Source of the DNA: Cryptomeria japonica
Taxonomy: Eukaryota; Streptophyta; Pinopsida; Cupressales; Cupressaceae
Reading direction: 5' to 3'
Length of the DNA stretch: 64,000 bases
Assembly (NCBI RefSeq): GCF_030272615.1
Contig: NC_081408.1
Location: 342,699,793-342,763,792, forward strand
The notes under the pieces were generated by a model. The model had not been told where the DNA came from. It saw nothing but the letters and a program-made list of their open reading frames with translations, and did not search any database. Positions 35,345-45,295 of this stretch are shown here, piece by piece (positions within the stretch are counted from its first letter, which is position 1; each line of letters opens with the position of its first letter). The translations under genes and the position numbers were made by a program.

Positions 35345-38300
35345 CTAGTCTAGCATGTCATCTACCCCCCGATCTTGCTGATCAATGTTTCGGGAAGGCA
35401 GGGAACACGCTAGAGGAGGAACATCCAACACAGCAGATGGAGCTATCACAAGATCCAAACAAGGGCTATGTTCATGTTCCGAGCCACGTTGTTCTTGTCT
35501 AGGAGCTAGGATAAGTGCTTTAGAAAATTCATTAGATAAATGGTTATCAACATCAACAAGTTCATATTCACTATCAGAAGCAAGAGGAGTAACATTTTCA
35601 TCATGAATAACATTTTCATCTATATCATCATCAAGATTTATAAAAATAGGATCTTTAACTCGCACAGGATCAAGACCATCATGCATCTTATGTTTAGGAG
35701 ATTTAGGCTCAATGTCCGGCTGAGGAGAAAATGGAATAATGCTCGTTGAAGGTGTTTTTGGAGATGGCAAAGTTTGAGCTCTAAGACGACGCTTTCGTCG
35801 GCGTTCACGTGCAGAACGATTTTGTCTAGTCTTAGTAGGAAGTGAAGAAGATTGAGGAGGAGGAATGTTCTCATCCTTATCACTTGGGTGTTTAGGTTGT
35901 GGTCTCTTAGGCTGGATAATAGGAGAAGAAGAAGGTCTCTTCTCTCTATAAAAAGAAGGAGGAGGAACTGCTCCATACAAAGGAGGAATTTTTGGTTTAG
36001 GGAGAAGATCAAGTCCATCATGACGAGGAGGAATAGGTCTACTCTTAGGAAGTTTATTAGGTATAGACATAGTCACATCCATAGGGATGGGTTGAGAATC
36101 TTTTTGAGGAAAGACATTAGTTTTATCTTTCAAAGGAAGAACTTCCTTCTCAAGAATGATAGGAATATCAAGTTTAGGTGCTCTAGGTTCACTTAGAGAT
36201 AGGATCATATCTGTTTTCCACTTTTGATAAGATTTGAAAAGATGATCACTTCGCGGAGGAAGAGATTGGAATTGTTTAGGCCAAAAGTAATCAATAGGAA
36301 CACTAGAGGTTCTTTCAGCTGGTTTAAAGAGACTATGATTGACAGTAACAACTTCACCATTATGGGGAAATTTCAAACACTTATGAATAGGAGAAGCAAT
36401 AGCTTTCATGGAAGATAGCCAAGGATAGCCAAGCTTCACACGAAATTGTTCGGAAGATGGAATAATAGCAAAGTTCACATCAAGAGATTTGTTATGGACC
36501 TCAATAGGCAATGTAATAGAACCAATTGCAGGAGAAGAAAATGCATCAAATAATTTCACAATCACATCTGTTTTGTCATATATCACTTGATTCAATTGCA
36601 AAGTAAAAAGAAATTCTTCAGTAATAACATTAATCATGCACGAAGGATCAATAAGCACTCCACGGCAAGGTGTATTCTTAACTTTTGCAACTATGTATAA
36701 AGGACCATCAGGTGCCCTAATGGTTTCACTAGAATCAAATGTGATGGAAGGTTCTTTAGGGTTTTCTTGCTGCTCTACAAAGTTAATCACATTCGGAGTC
36801 ATAGACACAAGATCATCAGATGAGAGAGAGGAATCATTAGCCTCAATTGCATTAGAGGTATGAGAAGGCAATGGATCAGTGAAAATCTGAAGATTTTGGT
36901 TAGGAGGAGCTACAGAGGTGTTGCCTTTATCATTCACTCCAGAAACAGAGATAGTATTGTTATCAATCAAATCTTGAATTTTACCCTTTAAAGAAAAACA
37001 TTTTTCAGTATCATGCCCAGGCTGACGATGAAATTGACAAAAAGTTTTGTTATCAAAATAAGGTGAAGTAATCTTTGCAGGATCAATTTGTCTTATAGGA
37101 GGAAGAGTAAGCACATTTTGTTCCAATAACTTATTCATAATACTATGCAATGATTCATTCAAAGGAGTATACTTTCTTTCTTTCTTGAAAAATTTAGAAA
37201 TAGGAGGCACACCTGATGCTGCATTCACATTGTTGTTGATGATGTTTTCATTGAATTTGATGGAATCTCTGTTCGGTTTAAACTTTCCAAATGGTTGTTG
37301 ACTACTATCACCCTTATCACTCAGAGCCATAGGATGTGATTGTTCCATTTGACTCACAGTCAGTTGATAATTGTGAAGAGTGGTGCACAACTGTTGGAAA
37401 GAAGTAAACTCAGAAAATAGAAGTTTGTCTCGAATATCTTTTTGTAAATTAGAAATAAAGATTCTTTGAATATCATTGTCAGGTACTGGAAAAGAAATTT
37501 GAGCATACAAATGCTTATATCTACCAATGAAATCAGTCACTTTTTCTTTAACACCTTGTTTACAATGCATTAAATCAATCAAAGTAACTTTAGGACTTAT
37601 ATTGTTTTGAAATTGTTGAATGAAAGCATTTGCAAGTTGTTCAAAAGAAGCAATAGAATAGGAAGGCAACGAGCAATACCATTGTAGGGCTTTGTCTCTT
37701 AATGTTCTAGTGAATAGTTTTGCAAGCAACCTTTGGTCATAAGCAAAATCAGTACAAATTGTTTGAAAAGTCTTAACATGTGTTAGAGGATCTCCTTTAC
37801 CATTATAAAGTTCCAAATGCGGGATTTCAACATGTTTAGGAGGGATAGCTCGAACAATGTCAAGAGAAAGTGGGCTCGCAACATCAAATGTGGGCACACT
37901 TAACTTAGATTGATTCATAGAGGCAATTTGTTGCTGTAAAGAAGAGACAGTTTGTGCAAGATTGTTAATGGTCGCTTCGGTCGAAGAGTTCATATTGGAT
38001 GTGTTAGATTGAGATGGAGGTGTTATGTTATTGAAAGAAGGTAGAGAGTAAGGTGGTGGGACCCTATGATAATTAGTCATAGGAGATGATTGGACAGGAG
38101 GAACACTACAAGGAGGAATGGAATGATTAAATGAATTGCCCCCTTGCGTCATGTTCATTTGTGGAGATGTAATAGGAACACTCATTGAAGGGACGAATGA
38201 AGAAATCGGATTGAATGAAGGAATAGGGTTAATTGAAGAAGAAGGGTTGCCCCCATGACTAGTAATCACGGGAGGAATGTCTTGTATAGAGGTAGCCATG

Positions 38301-38773
38301 ATGTTTGATGTAAAGGTAGGCATACTAGCAATAGGAGTTGTCAAAGGAATAGAATGATTGACTTGAGTAGGAGGTTGTGTATAACCCAAATTTTCAGCAC
38401 AACTCTTCATAGGCATCACATTCGAATCCACGATGTGTGCAATACCAAGCAAAATATCAATTCCATTCTTATCACTTTGAAGCATATGTTTTAGACCCTC
38501 AATTAAAGGAAGAGCTTGACTATCAGGGTATTCTTGAGACATCCATTGTCGAAAATCGTCAAATTGGTTATCCAATTTCGAAAGTTGTTCTTCAGAAACC
38601 TCATGGAGAGCTTCTTCATCATTAGGAGGATTAGAGGAATTACCCATGTCCTCGTTAAAAAGGCTATTCAAATTAGGTTCCATCTCCTCAGTAGTTAAAC
38701 CTTGGAAAGACTTAATTCTACGGCTTCGTCTAACGGGAATAGTGTAAGTAGGGCTTATTGTTGTAAAACTCAT
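35345..38773 (-). CDS. Gag-protease-like polyprotein, 1142 aa, intact
   Basis: Single uninterrupted ORF. Residues 1-290 are Pro/Ser/Asn-rich with a short basic start (RRSRRIKS). Residues ~310-480 are a Ty3/Gypsy Gag domain (PHLELYNGKGDPLTHVKTF, KALQWYCSLP, LMHCKQGVKEKVTDF). A CX2HX4HX4C zinc knuckle spans residues 579-592. Residues ~700-810 look like a retroviral-type aspartic protease, but the active site reads LIDPS instead of D-S/T-G, so catalysis is doubtful. A proline-rich tail holds a basic patch (RERRRKRRLRAQ, residues ~989-1000) that could act as a nuclear or RNA-binding signal. No RT or integrase follows. The first ATG was taken because the frame is closed shortly upstream. Expected role: particle formation and RNA packaging. 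Confidence 0.92.
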   Translation of the reverse strand: MSFTTISPTYTIPVRRSRRIKSFQGLTTEEMEPNLNSLFNEDMGNSSNPPNDEEALHEVSEEQLSKLDNQFDDFRQWMSQEYPDSQALPLIEGLKHMLQSDKNGIDILLGIAHIVDSNVMPMKSCAENLGYTQPPTQVNHSIPLTTPIASMPTFTSNIMATSIQDIPPVITSHGGNPSSSINPIPSFNPISSFVPSMSVPITSPQMNMTQGGNSFNHSIPPCSVPPVQSSPMTNYHRVPPPYSLPSFNNITPPSQSNTSNMNSSTEATINNLAQTVSSLQQQIASMNQSKLSVPTFDVASPLSLDIVRAIPPKHVEIPHLELYNGKGDPLTHVKTFQTICTDFAYDQRLLAKLFTRTLRDKALQWYCSLPSYSIASFEQLANAFIQQFQNNISPKVTLIDLMHCKQGVKEKVTDFIGRYKHLYAQISFPVPDNDIQRIFISNLQKDIRDKLLFSEFTSFQQLCTTLHNYQLTVSQMEQSHPMALSDKGDSSQQPFGKFKPNRDSIKFNENIINNNVNAASGVPPISKFFKKERKYTPLNESLHSIMNKLLEQNVLTLPPIRQIDPAKITSPYFDNKTFCQFHRQPGHDTEKCFSLKGKIQDLIDNNTISVSGVNDKGNTSVAPPNQNLQIFTDPLPSHTSNAIEANDSSLSSDDLVSMTPNVINFVEQQENPKEPSITFDSSETIRAPDGPLYIVAKVKNTPCRGVLIDPSCMINVITEEFLFTLQLNQVIYDKTDVIVKLFDAFSSPAIGSITLPIEVHNKSLDVNFAIIPSSEQFRVKLGYPWLSSMKAIASPIHKCLKFPHNGEVVTVNHSLFKPAERTSSVPIDYFWPKQFQSLPPRSDHLFKSYQKWKTDMILSLSEPRAPKLDIPIILEKEVLPLKDKTNVFPQKDSQPIPMDVTMSIPNKLPKSRPIPPRHDGLDLLPKPKIPPLYGAVPPPSFYREKRPSSSPIIQPKRPQPKHPSDKDENIPPPQSSSLPTKTRQNRSARERRRKRRLRAQTLPSPKTPSTSIIPFSPQPDIEPKSPKHKMHDGLDPVRVKDPIFINLDDDIDENVIHDENVTPLASDSEYELVDVDNHLSNEFSKALILAPRQEQRGSEHEHSPCLDLVIAPSAVLDVPPLACSLPSRNIDQQDRGVDDMLD

Positions 38774-39949
38774 GCACTAGAGAAGGAGAGAAAATTTTGA
38801 TTTTAGAGGTAGCAATTTTCAGTAAAATCAGCCAATCTTCTGGATTTAAGCTGTTAAATGCAATCACAACAGTCTCCCGAAATTTTGGAAAAAAATGTCC
38901 GGGACCGTGGCGCTCGGAGTGCAACACGGTCCTTGCAACTTTTTTCGAAATTTGCAGGGATGAAAGGTATGATGATCTTAGAGCTAATCTGAAAAAATTG
39001 AGTGATTTTACGATCTGTAGATAGGCCAAATTAAAGTTGCAATCTCAAAATTGAACCCTACCAAGATTGTCGAAAAAATGCAAAATTTGAATTTTGAAAA
39101 AGAGAGGGAAACTGAAATTTTGAATTTTGTGATTTTAGAGGGAATGTCCAGAGCAATGCAAATTTTGAAATTTAAAAATTGACTCAATTTCACGCAAAAT
39201 TCAATTTTGAAAGCGGAAATCAAAGTTGTTGTAATTAAGCACTTAATTTCAAAAGTCACAAAATGCAAGAATTTGAATAAAGCACTGAAATTTTTAATGA
39301 ATGATAACACACTTTTCAGATTTAGGACAGTAAGAACACAATTTTGACACAAAATTTCAATTTCAATGATTTTTAAATGTTTAGAAGCCTTAATCCAAGC
39401 AATCACAAGACCAACTTTGACTGTTATTTTGAAGGTGTTAAAATTGATAAAATCAGCCAAAATTCTGGATTTTAGCAGGAAAATACAGTAAGATCTCGCT
39501 CCCGAAATTTCAGAAAAAATGTCGGGGACGATGGCGCTCGGCGCCACGGTCCTCGCAACTTTTTTCCAAATTTTCAGGGATGAAAGATATTGCGATTTTA
39601 TTGCGGAATCCAAAGTTACAGCTGATTTGGAGATGTTTTGATCAATGAAATTGTCGGACAAAGGTTGAATCAAGAGGGTTTCAAAAATTAGGGTTTTGAC
39701 ACTTAACCACTTAATTTTCAAAATTAAAGCATAGATATGAATTGATAATTTGTAATAGAAGGGCAGATCTGAAACAAGCATCAACAATTGAACATTTCAC
39801 AAGTTTAATTACTAAAAAGAAATTTTAGGGTTTTTATGCAATCACCTCTAAAATTTTGCAAAAGATCAAACATGGAAGTGTAATCAATTTTTTTTTTCAG
39901 ATCTAAGCATGAAAAATCAGAAAGGATGTTCACGTCAGGTTCACCAAAA
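38774..39949 (-). other. Leader of the gag-only element, with a 148-bp direct repeat
   Basis: 1176 bp between the 5' LTR and the start codon. Two copies of a ~148-bp segment (about 38822-38972 and 39446-39592) each contain a GC-rich palindrome of the type GGGAC-TGGCGC-GCGCCA-GGTCC (38901-38932 imperfect, 39525-39552 good), also present in the LTR. Such structures between primer site and gag are placed where packaging or dimerisation signals of LTR elements usually lie; that function is inferred. Confidence 0.7.
39929..39946 (-). promoter_or_regulatory. Putative primer binding site of the gag-only element
   Basis: Three bases inside the 5' LTR, the minus strand reads TGGTGAACCTGACGTGAA. It begins with TGG, complementary to the CCA end of a tRNA. 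I could not assign the tRNA with certainty. Confidence 0.6.
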
Positions 39950-41187
39950 TGTAAAGTGGAAAAATCGCGATCGAACCCTAGTTGCTCTCCCCTCTTCCGA
40001 CTCCGAGGAGAGAGAAGGGAGGTTCGCTAGGATTCGATGGTTTTTCACTTAGGGGAGAGACTTTACATTCAAAAGAGGGGTTGAAACTCATAAGATCCAA
40101 TCCCACACAATGTAAGATTGGATGCTAAATGAATTTCAAGGGTTAGGAAAGTAAGGCTACCCTCTTTTGTAAAGAATGTTGTTAAGGAAATTAAGCTAGG
40201 AATGCATAGAAAGTCATAAAGATTCGCTTATTAACTGAGTTCGGGTTATAGGATGAAGCTGCGGACCTGGAATTAGCAGTAAAATGTTGACACGGCGCTG
40301 TCCTGCAAATTTGAGCAAAAGTTGTCGGGACGATGGCGCCCGGCGCCACGGTCCTCTGAAAAATCCGTGAAACGAAGGGGGATCTATTCGTCTCTGCACA
40401 AGGATTCCAGATCTTCAATTTCAGCCGCGTATCTGCAACCTACACACAGAAAAGCGAAGACGATTGGGGGGTTAGGGATTAGGGGTTTGCCTTTAGGTCA
40501 AACCCCGGTTTTGGAATTAACCAAGAAATGAGCAAGAGCTGTAAATGTAAATGACTGTAAAACAAGTACTAATACCTTGTTCTAAGGATGTTTGTATCCT
40601 TATGTGCGAAGGTTTAGATGTTGTATGTTGTATGTTGTAGTAGTATGTAGTATGTGATCTCCTCTTCAATGGTTGAATCCTTGTCTTGAATGCAACACTT
40701 AGCCTTGAATGGAGACTTGAAATGATCAATTGCTTGAAGGAATGCTTGAATGCTTGAATGCTTGAGTATAATTTCCACGCTTTGTACACATCTCCTCTTC
40801 ATCCCAAATGAGAGAGAAAAATGTAGTTTATATACTTGTCATTTAGGGCTGATAGACTGATTTTCCCGACCTTAGGCCGACCAGGAAAGTTAATTTCCAA
40901 TTTGCAAACAAAAAGACCCGAGACCCCTTAGGAGACCGAGCCCAAAATAGGACCCAGGGACCAGGGCGCTGGGCGCCCTGGTCCTGAGGGACCAAGGCGC
41001 TGGGCTCTCTGGTCCCACCTCCCGGGACATCAAGGTGCAAGGAGGTTTAGGCCAGGGTACTTGAAAAATGCAGTTTTCAGTGTCGTGAGCAAGTTTCAGG
41101 GTCTCCATTCAGGTTGCATGTTGCGTCGCCATCGTGAAGACCGAAATGCAGTCGAAATTGCAAGTGTCGCAATTTTAGGATGCTACA
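39950..41187 (-). mobile_element. 5' LTR of the gag-only Gypsy element
   Basis: 1238 bp, same ends as the left copy. The minus strand carries a TATA box (GTATATAAAC, about 40825-40834). The perfect hairpin is conserved (arms 40958-40969 and 40973-40984, loop TGG), as is the GC palindrome at 40327-40354. Its position before the PBS on the minus strand makes it the promoter LTR. Confidence 0.92.
40825..40834 (-). promoter_or_regulatory. TATA box of the gag-only element
   Basis: GTATATAAAC on the minus strand, about 355 bp from the outer end of the 5' LTR, directing transcription toward the ORF. The same box exists in the 3' LTR near 34238-34247. Confidence 0.65.
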
Positions 41188-41192
41188 ATATC
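41188..41192. repeat. Target-site duplication, right copy
   Basis: ATATC, identical to the pentamer left of the element. Confidence 0.93.
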
Positions 41193-41209
41193 CAAAGCTT
41201 GAGGCCATT

Positions 41210-41211
<2 letters not shown>

Positions 41212-41252
<41 letters not shown>
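41212..41252 (+). repeat. (AC)n microsatellite
   Basis: About 20 uninterrupted AC units, 20 bp outside the right target-site duplication. Confidence 0.97.
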
Positions 41253-41255
<3 letters not shown>

Positions 41256-41521
41256 TATCGCATTAACTTTAGCATGCATTCCATCATTGTAATTATTCGC
41301 GATAAACATTTTCTTGCATTAAATAATCATTTTCATCTATCATTTCATGAGATTCATTGTACATATATCATTTATTAGGTTGATCCATACAATGCATATA
41401 ACATTCACACATCATCACATTTTAAGACATATAACATTTCATATAATTAATACAAGTATTAGGCAAATATTCATTTAACATTCATTACATCACATTTCAT
41501 TCATTTCATTACATTTGGTAT
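41253..41521. repeat. CAT/TACAT-rich degenerate tract, left part
   Basis: AT-rich sequence dominated by CATT, TTCAT and ACATT words. The same style resumes at 45788 beyond the Copia insertion, so the element split one tract. Confidence 0.55.
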
Positions 41522-42013
41522 TGTTGGTGTAAATAATTATTCATCATGGATAGTATTATACTTTACTTAAGTTTACTTAGGAAATGCATTTCATAGTAGT
41601 TTGGGTATGAGACACTTGGGTGTTTGTGCCACATTGGGATAGTGTGTGTAGGAGAATTTCCACCTTTTATGGTGTTGATCTTGTTGTTACACTCCACATT
41701 CAGTGGGTGATCCACCTCATGTGGAATATTATATTGTTTCTCCTACCTACCCACACCTATTTCCTACCTACCCTTGTTTCGTATTGAGAAACATGTCATG
41801 TTTGTGTGTTCACATATCCATATTGCCTTGCCTATATAAGCAGACTCATATTCATTGTATGTAACGCTTGATGATCTAGTTGATCAGTATTTTCATCTTG
41901 ATAGAATACAGTTTATTTCTATCATCTATTTTGTTCTCTCTTATTTTTGCTTTCCATTGCCTCTTGATCTTGGAAAAATCACACATGGTATCAAAGTTGG
42001 TCCATGTCTCACA
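41522..42013 (+). mobile_element. 5' LTR of the Copia-type gag element
   Basis: 492 bp. A TATA box CTATATAAGC lies near 41832-41841. The LTR ends GTCTCACA directly before the primer site; the decoy TGGTATCAAAGTTGG about 25 bp earlier is inside the LTR, because it is also present in the 3' LTR. Confidence 0.9.
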
Positions 42014-42025
42014 TGGTATCAGCGC
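42014..42025 (+). promoter_or_regulatory. Primer binding site of the Copia-type gag element
   Basis: TGGTATCAGCGC differs from the usual Copia site TGGTATCAGAGC at one base. It directly abuts the 5' LTR. Confidence 0.85.
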
Positions 42026-42846
42026 AATTAGAGTGCCATTGGTTTGCTAATTGAGAGAAATTTGATGCTATTTGGGGTTGTGTATTTTGGAGTTTTCTAT
42101 TGCAGGTTATTATTGAAGCTTGATGGGTCAAATTTGAGGTTACCATTGGATTGAGGAGGTCCAAGAAAGTTAGTTTTGCCTTTTGTTTCATCCAAATCGG
42201 ACTTCGGAGGCCAAATCTAGAGACATTTGAAGTTTGAAGTTGGGACGAAAATTTTCCAGAATTTATAATTTTCCAGGCAATTTTCAAATAGCGATATCTC
42301 ACTCATTTAGACTCCTTTTTTCGAGCAATTTTTTTTGTTTTGGGGTAGAATTTTGTGATCTGTACAGTGGTGTAGGAGTTTTCTATTTTTAGGATACAAG
42401 TTTTTTAGAAATCATGAAATCCCGATTTTTACAACTTTGGAGGCTTCATTTGGGCTCATATGGACTCCTTTTCATGTGTCATTTTTTTTTGAAAGTGCAT
42501 ATTTTTTCATCTACTTTCATAATCTGCCATTTGTTTGCAGTGATTTTAAGTAGAAATTGTACTTTCAGTATTTGGCATTTTTAGCCTATCTGGTACTTGT
42601 ATTTTACTTGGATCTCAGTTTAGATCACTAGCAGTATTTGTTGAAGTCTCTTATATCTCATTTTGATAAGTTGTAATAATTGAAATCAGAAGTCCACTTT
42701 ACCTTGTTTTGCAAATGGCCCATTGTATACGCACTAAGTATAAAGTATCAAATCACCATTTTGGGGGGTTTCTTGATTCAGTATTTTGGGGGGGTGTCTT
42801 GTGTGTTTGTGCCTCTCTCGATCTTGTGTTTTGTCATTTTGGTGCT
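42026..42846 (+). other. Leader of the Copia-type gag element
   Basis: 820 bp of T-rich noncoding sequence between PBS and the gag start, with no ORF of its own that I can support. Confidence 0.6.
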
Positions 42847-45072
42847 ATGGGTTCTCCTAAATTTCCATTTTTAACTCCTCATAATTATGCATCATGGAAG
42901 ATTAAGGCATGGAGTAAACTAATGGAGAAATGACTCATTCATTATGTAAATGAAACTATTACAGCACCACCTGATCCTAAGGCTGATCCTAATGCTCAAA
43001 TAGAATGGTTTACTAAGAATGCTATGGCACTTGGAACTGTTAGAAAGTATGTATCATATGACCTCATTTTTCACATTGATAAGTGTACAACGATTAAAGA
43101 GGCTTGGGATATTTTTAATAAATTGTATGATCAAGTTGATGAGATTAAGGGCTACAAGTTTGATAGTGAACTCACAACTTTAAATCCCAAGGATTTTGAT
43201 ACAATCCAAGATTATGTCACAAAAGCAACTGAGCTAAGAGTAAAGCTAAAGGATTGTGAAATTGACAAAAAGGATGCTCAATTGGTTTATAACTTGTTGG
43301 ATTAGCTTCCTTCAGAGTATGCAACCTTTGTATCTAGCTTTCACACCCATAAGTTAGCTCAAGGTTCCTCATACACTTCTCCCTCATTTGATTCATTCAC
43401 TGAGATGTTGATACTTGAGCAATCTAAGTTGACCATGATGGGGATTCTCAAATCTTCAAAGTCACGAGCTTTGGTGGCTAACAAAAGGAATCAAAGCAAT
43501 CAAGGCAAAGGCAAGAATCATAAGCAACCTAAGTCAAAACCACAACAAGATGGAGCACAATCGTCCTCTCCACAACAAGGTGATTCACCATTCTCACCTA
43601 AGAGGAAATCATATAAGGACAATCTTTTTTATGGATATTGCAAGAAGTTAGGACATGATGAACATCATTGTTATAAGAAGGATATTGATGAGTTGAAGAA
43701 TCTTCTTGAGAAGAATAGAATCAACCTACATTCTAGAATGTCTACATCGACTTCTTCTTCCAAGGATAAAGGAAAGGATCACTCTTTTGGGACAGATAAA
43801 GGAAAGGGACAAGCTCTTTGTGCTACTACAAGTCCTAATTCAGGGAGACGACTTCTAGATTCAGGAACTTCTCATCATATGGCATCTTCACAGTCTATGT
43901 TTTCTACATTTGAGCCTTGCCACATGCCACAGATTTTTATGGGCAATCATACATACATGGATATGATTGGGAAAGGATCCATTGCCATTGGGGATAACTC
44001 CTTCAATGATGTGTTGTGTGTACCCCACTTGACAAATAATCTTCTTTCCATCTATCAAATCACACATGGGGCAAATAGGAAAACTGTGGAGTTTACACTT
44101 GATTCAGTTATCATTAGAGACTTGGAGAGTGGAGCTATCATTGCGACTGGGGTGGTTGATCATGCATCTCGGTTGTACTCTTTTTCAGATTTTGGTCCTA
44201 TTGATGAGGTTGATTCTTCCTATGTTGATGATTCAGATTTTGAGGACAACTTTGGGCATTTGAACTTGGGGATTCTCACATGTGACCCCGTTATTGAGCC
44301 TTGTGTATCGTCTCCTTCTCTTGATATCACACCACCTATTGCACTTGATGATGTAGCTAGTGTGATAGTTTTGCCTTCTTATGATTCAGTGCAGCAGGAT
44401 ATTTCATGTCTTCCAGCTTCAGTTGATTGGGATGCCTACTTGACAGACATTGCAGGTTTGTTTGTGGACTCCTACATTGAATATTTGGGAGACACCATTG
44501 ATGACATTCATCTTCTCTTTGATGAAGATGATCCTTCTTTGATTGTTGTGAGGGATCACTCTGACCCTCTTGTGCATTCTCTACATGATCAGTCTTTAGA
44601 GGTTGACATGATTATGGATACTTTTGTCTAGCAGTTGGAGTTCTCTTTATCTTTTGAGGAGACATGTGAGTCTTTGGATATTGTTCTAAATTCTTCTCCA
44701 CTAGATCTTGGAGTGCCTTTTTCAGCAGTGTGGCACAATTTACCACCTTTGGAGAGGGTAACTTTCAGCATCGACATGGGGGCGCTTGAGCAGTTTTCAG
44801 AGATTCCTTTCTTTATGAGTATTTTTGCTTCATCTTCCCTTCATGGTTGGGGAGAATTTTTGGATCTGCCTTTGGTTTTGTTTCTTCCTAAGGGGAGGAA
44901 TGTTGTTCAACGTTCATGGAGCAGTTTCTTCATTCATCTTCAAGATTCTATCATTGGTGCAGATTTCACATTGAGGGGGGGCTTCCTAGTCTCTCTTCTT
45001 CTTCTTCTCTCATATGGAGGGGGGGGGGACTTTTTCCTCACATGGGGTTTTGTCCTTCACATACCTCTATGA
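42847..45072 (+). pseudogene. Copia Gag-protease with novel acidic tail
   Basis: One frame of 742 codons with three stops: TGA at 42931-42933, TAG at 43303-43305 and TAG at 44629-44631; the first two are explainable as C-to-T changes. Gag shows SPKFPFLTPHNYASWKIK at the start. The zinc knuckle reads YGYCKKLGHDEHHC, so the first Cys is Tyr. The protease site LLDSGTSHHMA is intact. Shortly after it, NFGHLNLGI resembles the start of the GAG-pre-integrase domain. The chain then continues with about 260 residues rich in Asp, Ser and hydrophobics that match nothing I know and replace integrase and RT. The start is the first ATG in frame with the Gag motif. Confidence 0.82.
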
Positions 45073-45295
45073 GAGTTCTTTGTATCTAGTTTTCATCTCT
45101 CTTTTGGGGGAGGGTTTTTTCCCATTGGGTTTTTCTCTCTTTCCCCGCTTTGTGAGAGATTTCATTGCATTGGTTTGCATGCATTTGCATTTTTACATGG
45201 ATACCTAACATGGCCTAGTAGCCGAGACCCATCTTGCATTGCTTAGTTGCATTGTAGACTTAAGTGCATTCCCCTAAGTTGCACTTAAGGGGGGG
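45073..45295 (+). other. 3' noncoding region and polypurine tract of the Copia-type gag element
   Basis: G/T-rich sequence leading to AAGGGGGGG at 45287-45295 directly before the 3' LTR. Confidence 0.75.

Larger units (their letters stand above)
33362..41187 (-). mobile_element. Non-autonomous Gypsy-type gag-only LTR element (TR-GAG-like)
   Basis: A complete 7826-bp element read on the minus strand. Two 1238-bp LTRs (TGTA...TACA) differ at about 14 positions by eye, nearly all transitions. The target-site duplication ATATC is perfect at 33357-33361 and 41188-41192. The single ORF of 1142 codons has Gag, zinc knuckle and a protease-like domain but no RT, RNase H or integrase. This matches the element class described in plants as terminal-repeat retrotransposons with a GAG domain. 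It must be mobilised by enzymes of another element. Its ORF integrity and LTR similarity make it the youngest insertion in the window. Confidence 0.92.

Noticed and set aside
35281-38698. Several plus-strand open frames opposite the 1142-codon ORF
   Set aside because: They are antisense to a clearly coding minus-strand frame and show no protein family features.
41212-41252. (AC)n tract as part of the gag-only element
   Set aside because: It lies outside the perfect target-site duplication, so it belongs to the host sequence.
42709-42846. Upstream extension of the Copia gag element frame
   Set aside because: The frame is open upstream of ATG 42847 but the text is not Gag-like; the later ATG precedes the first Gag motif.
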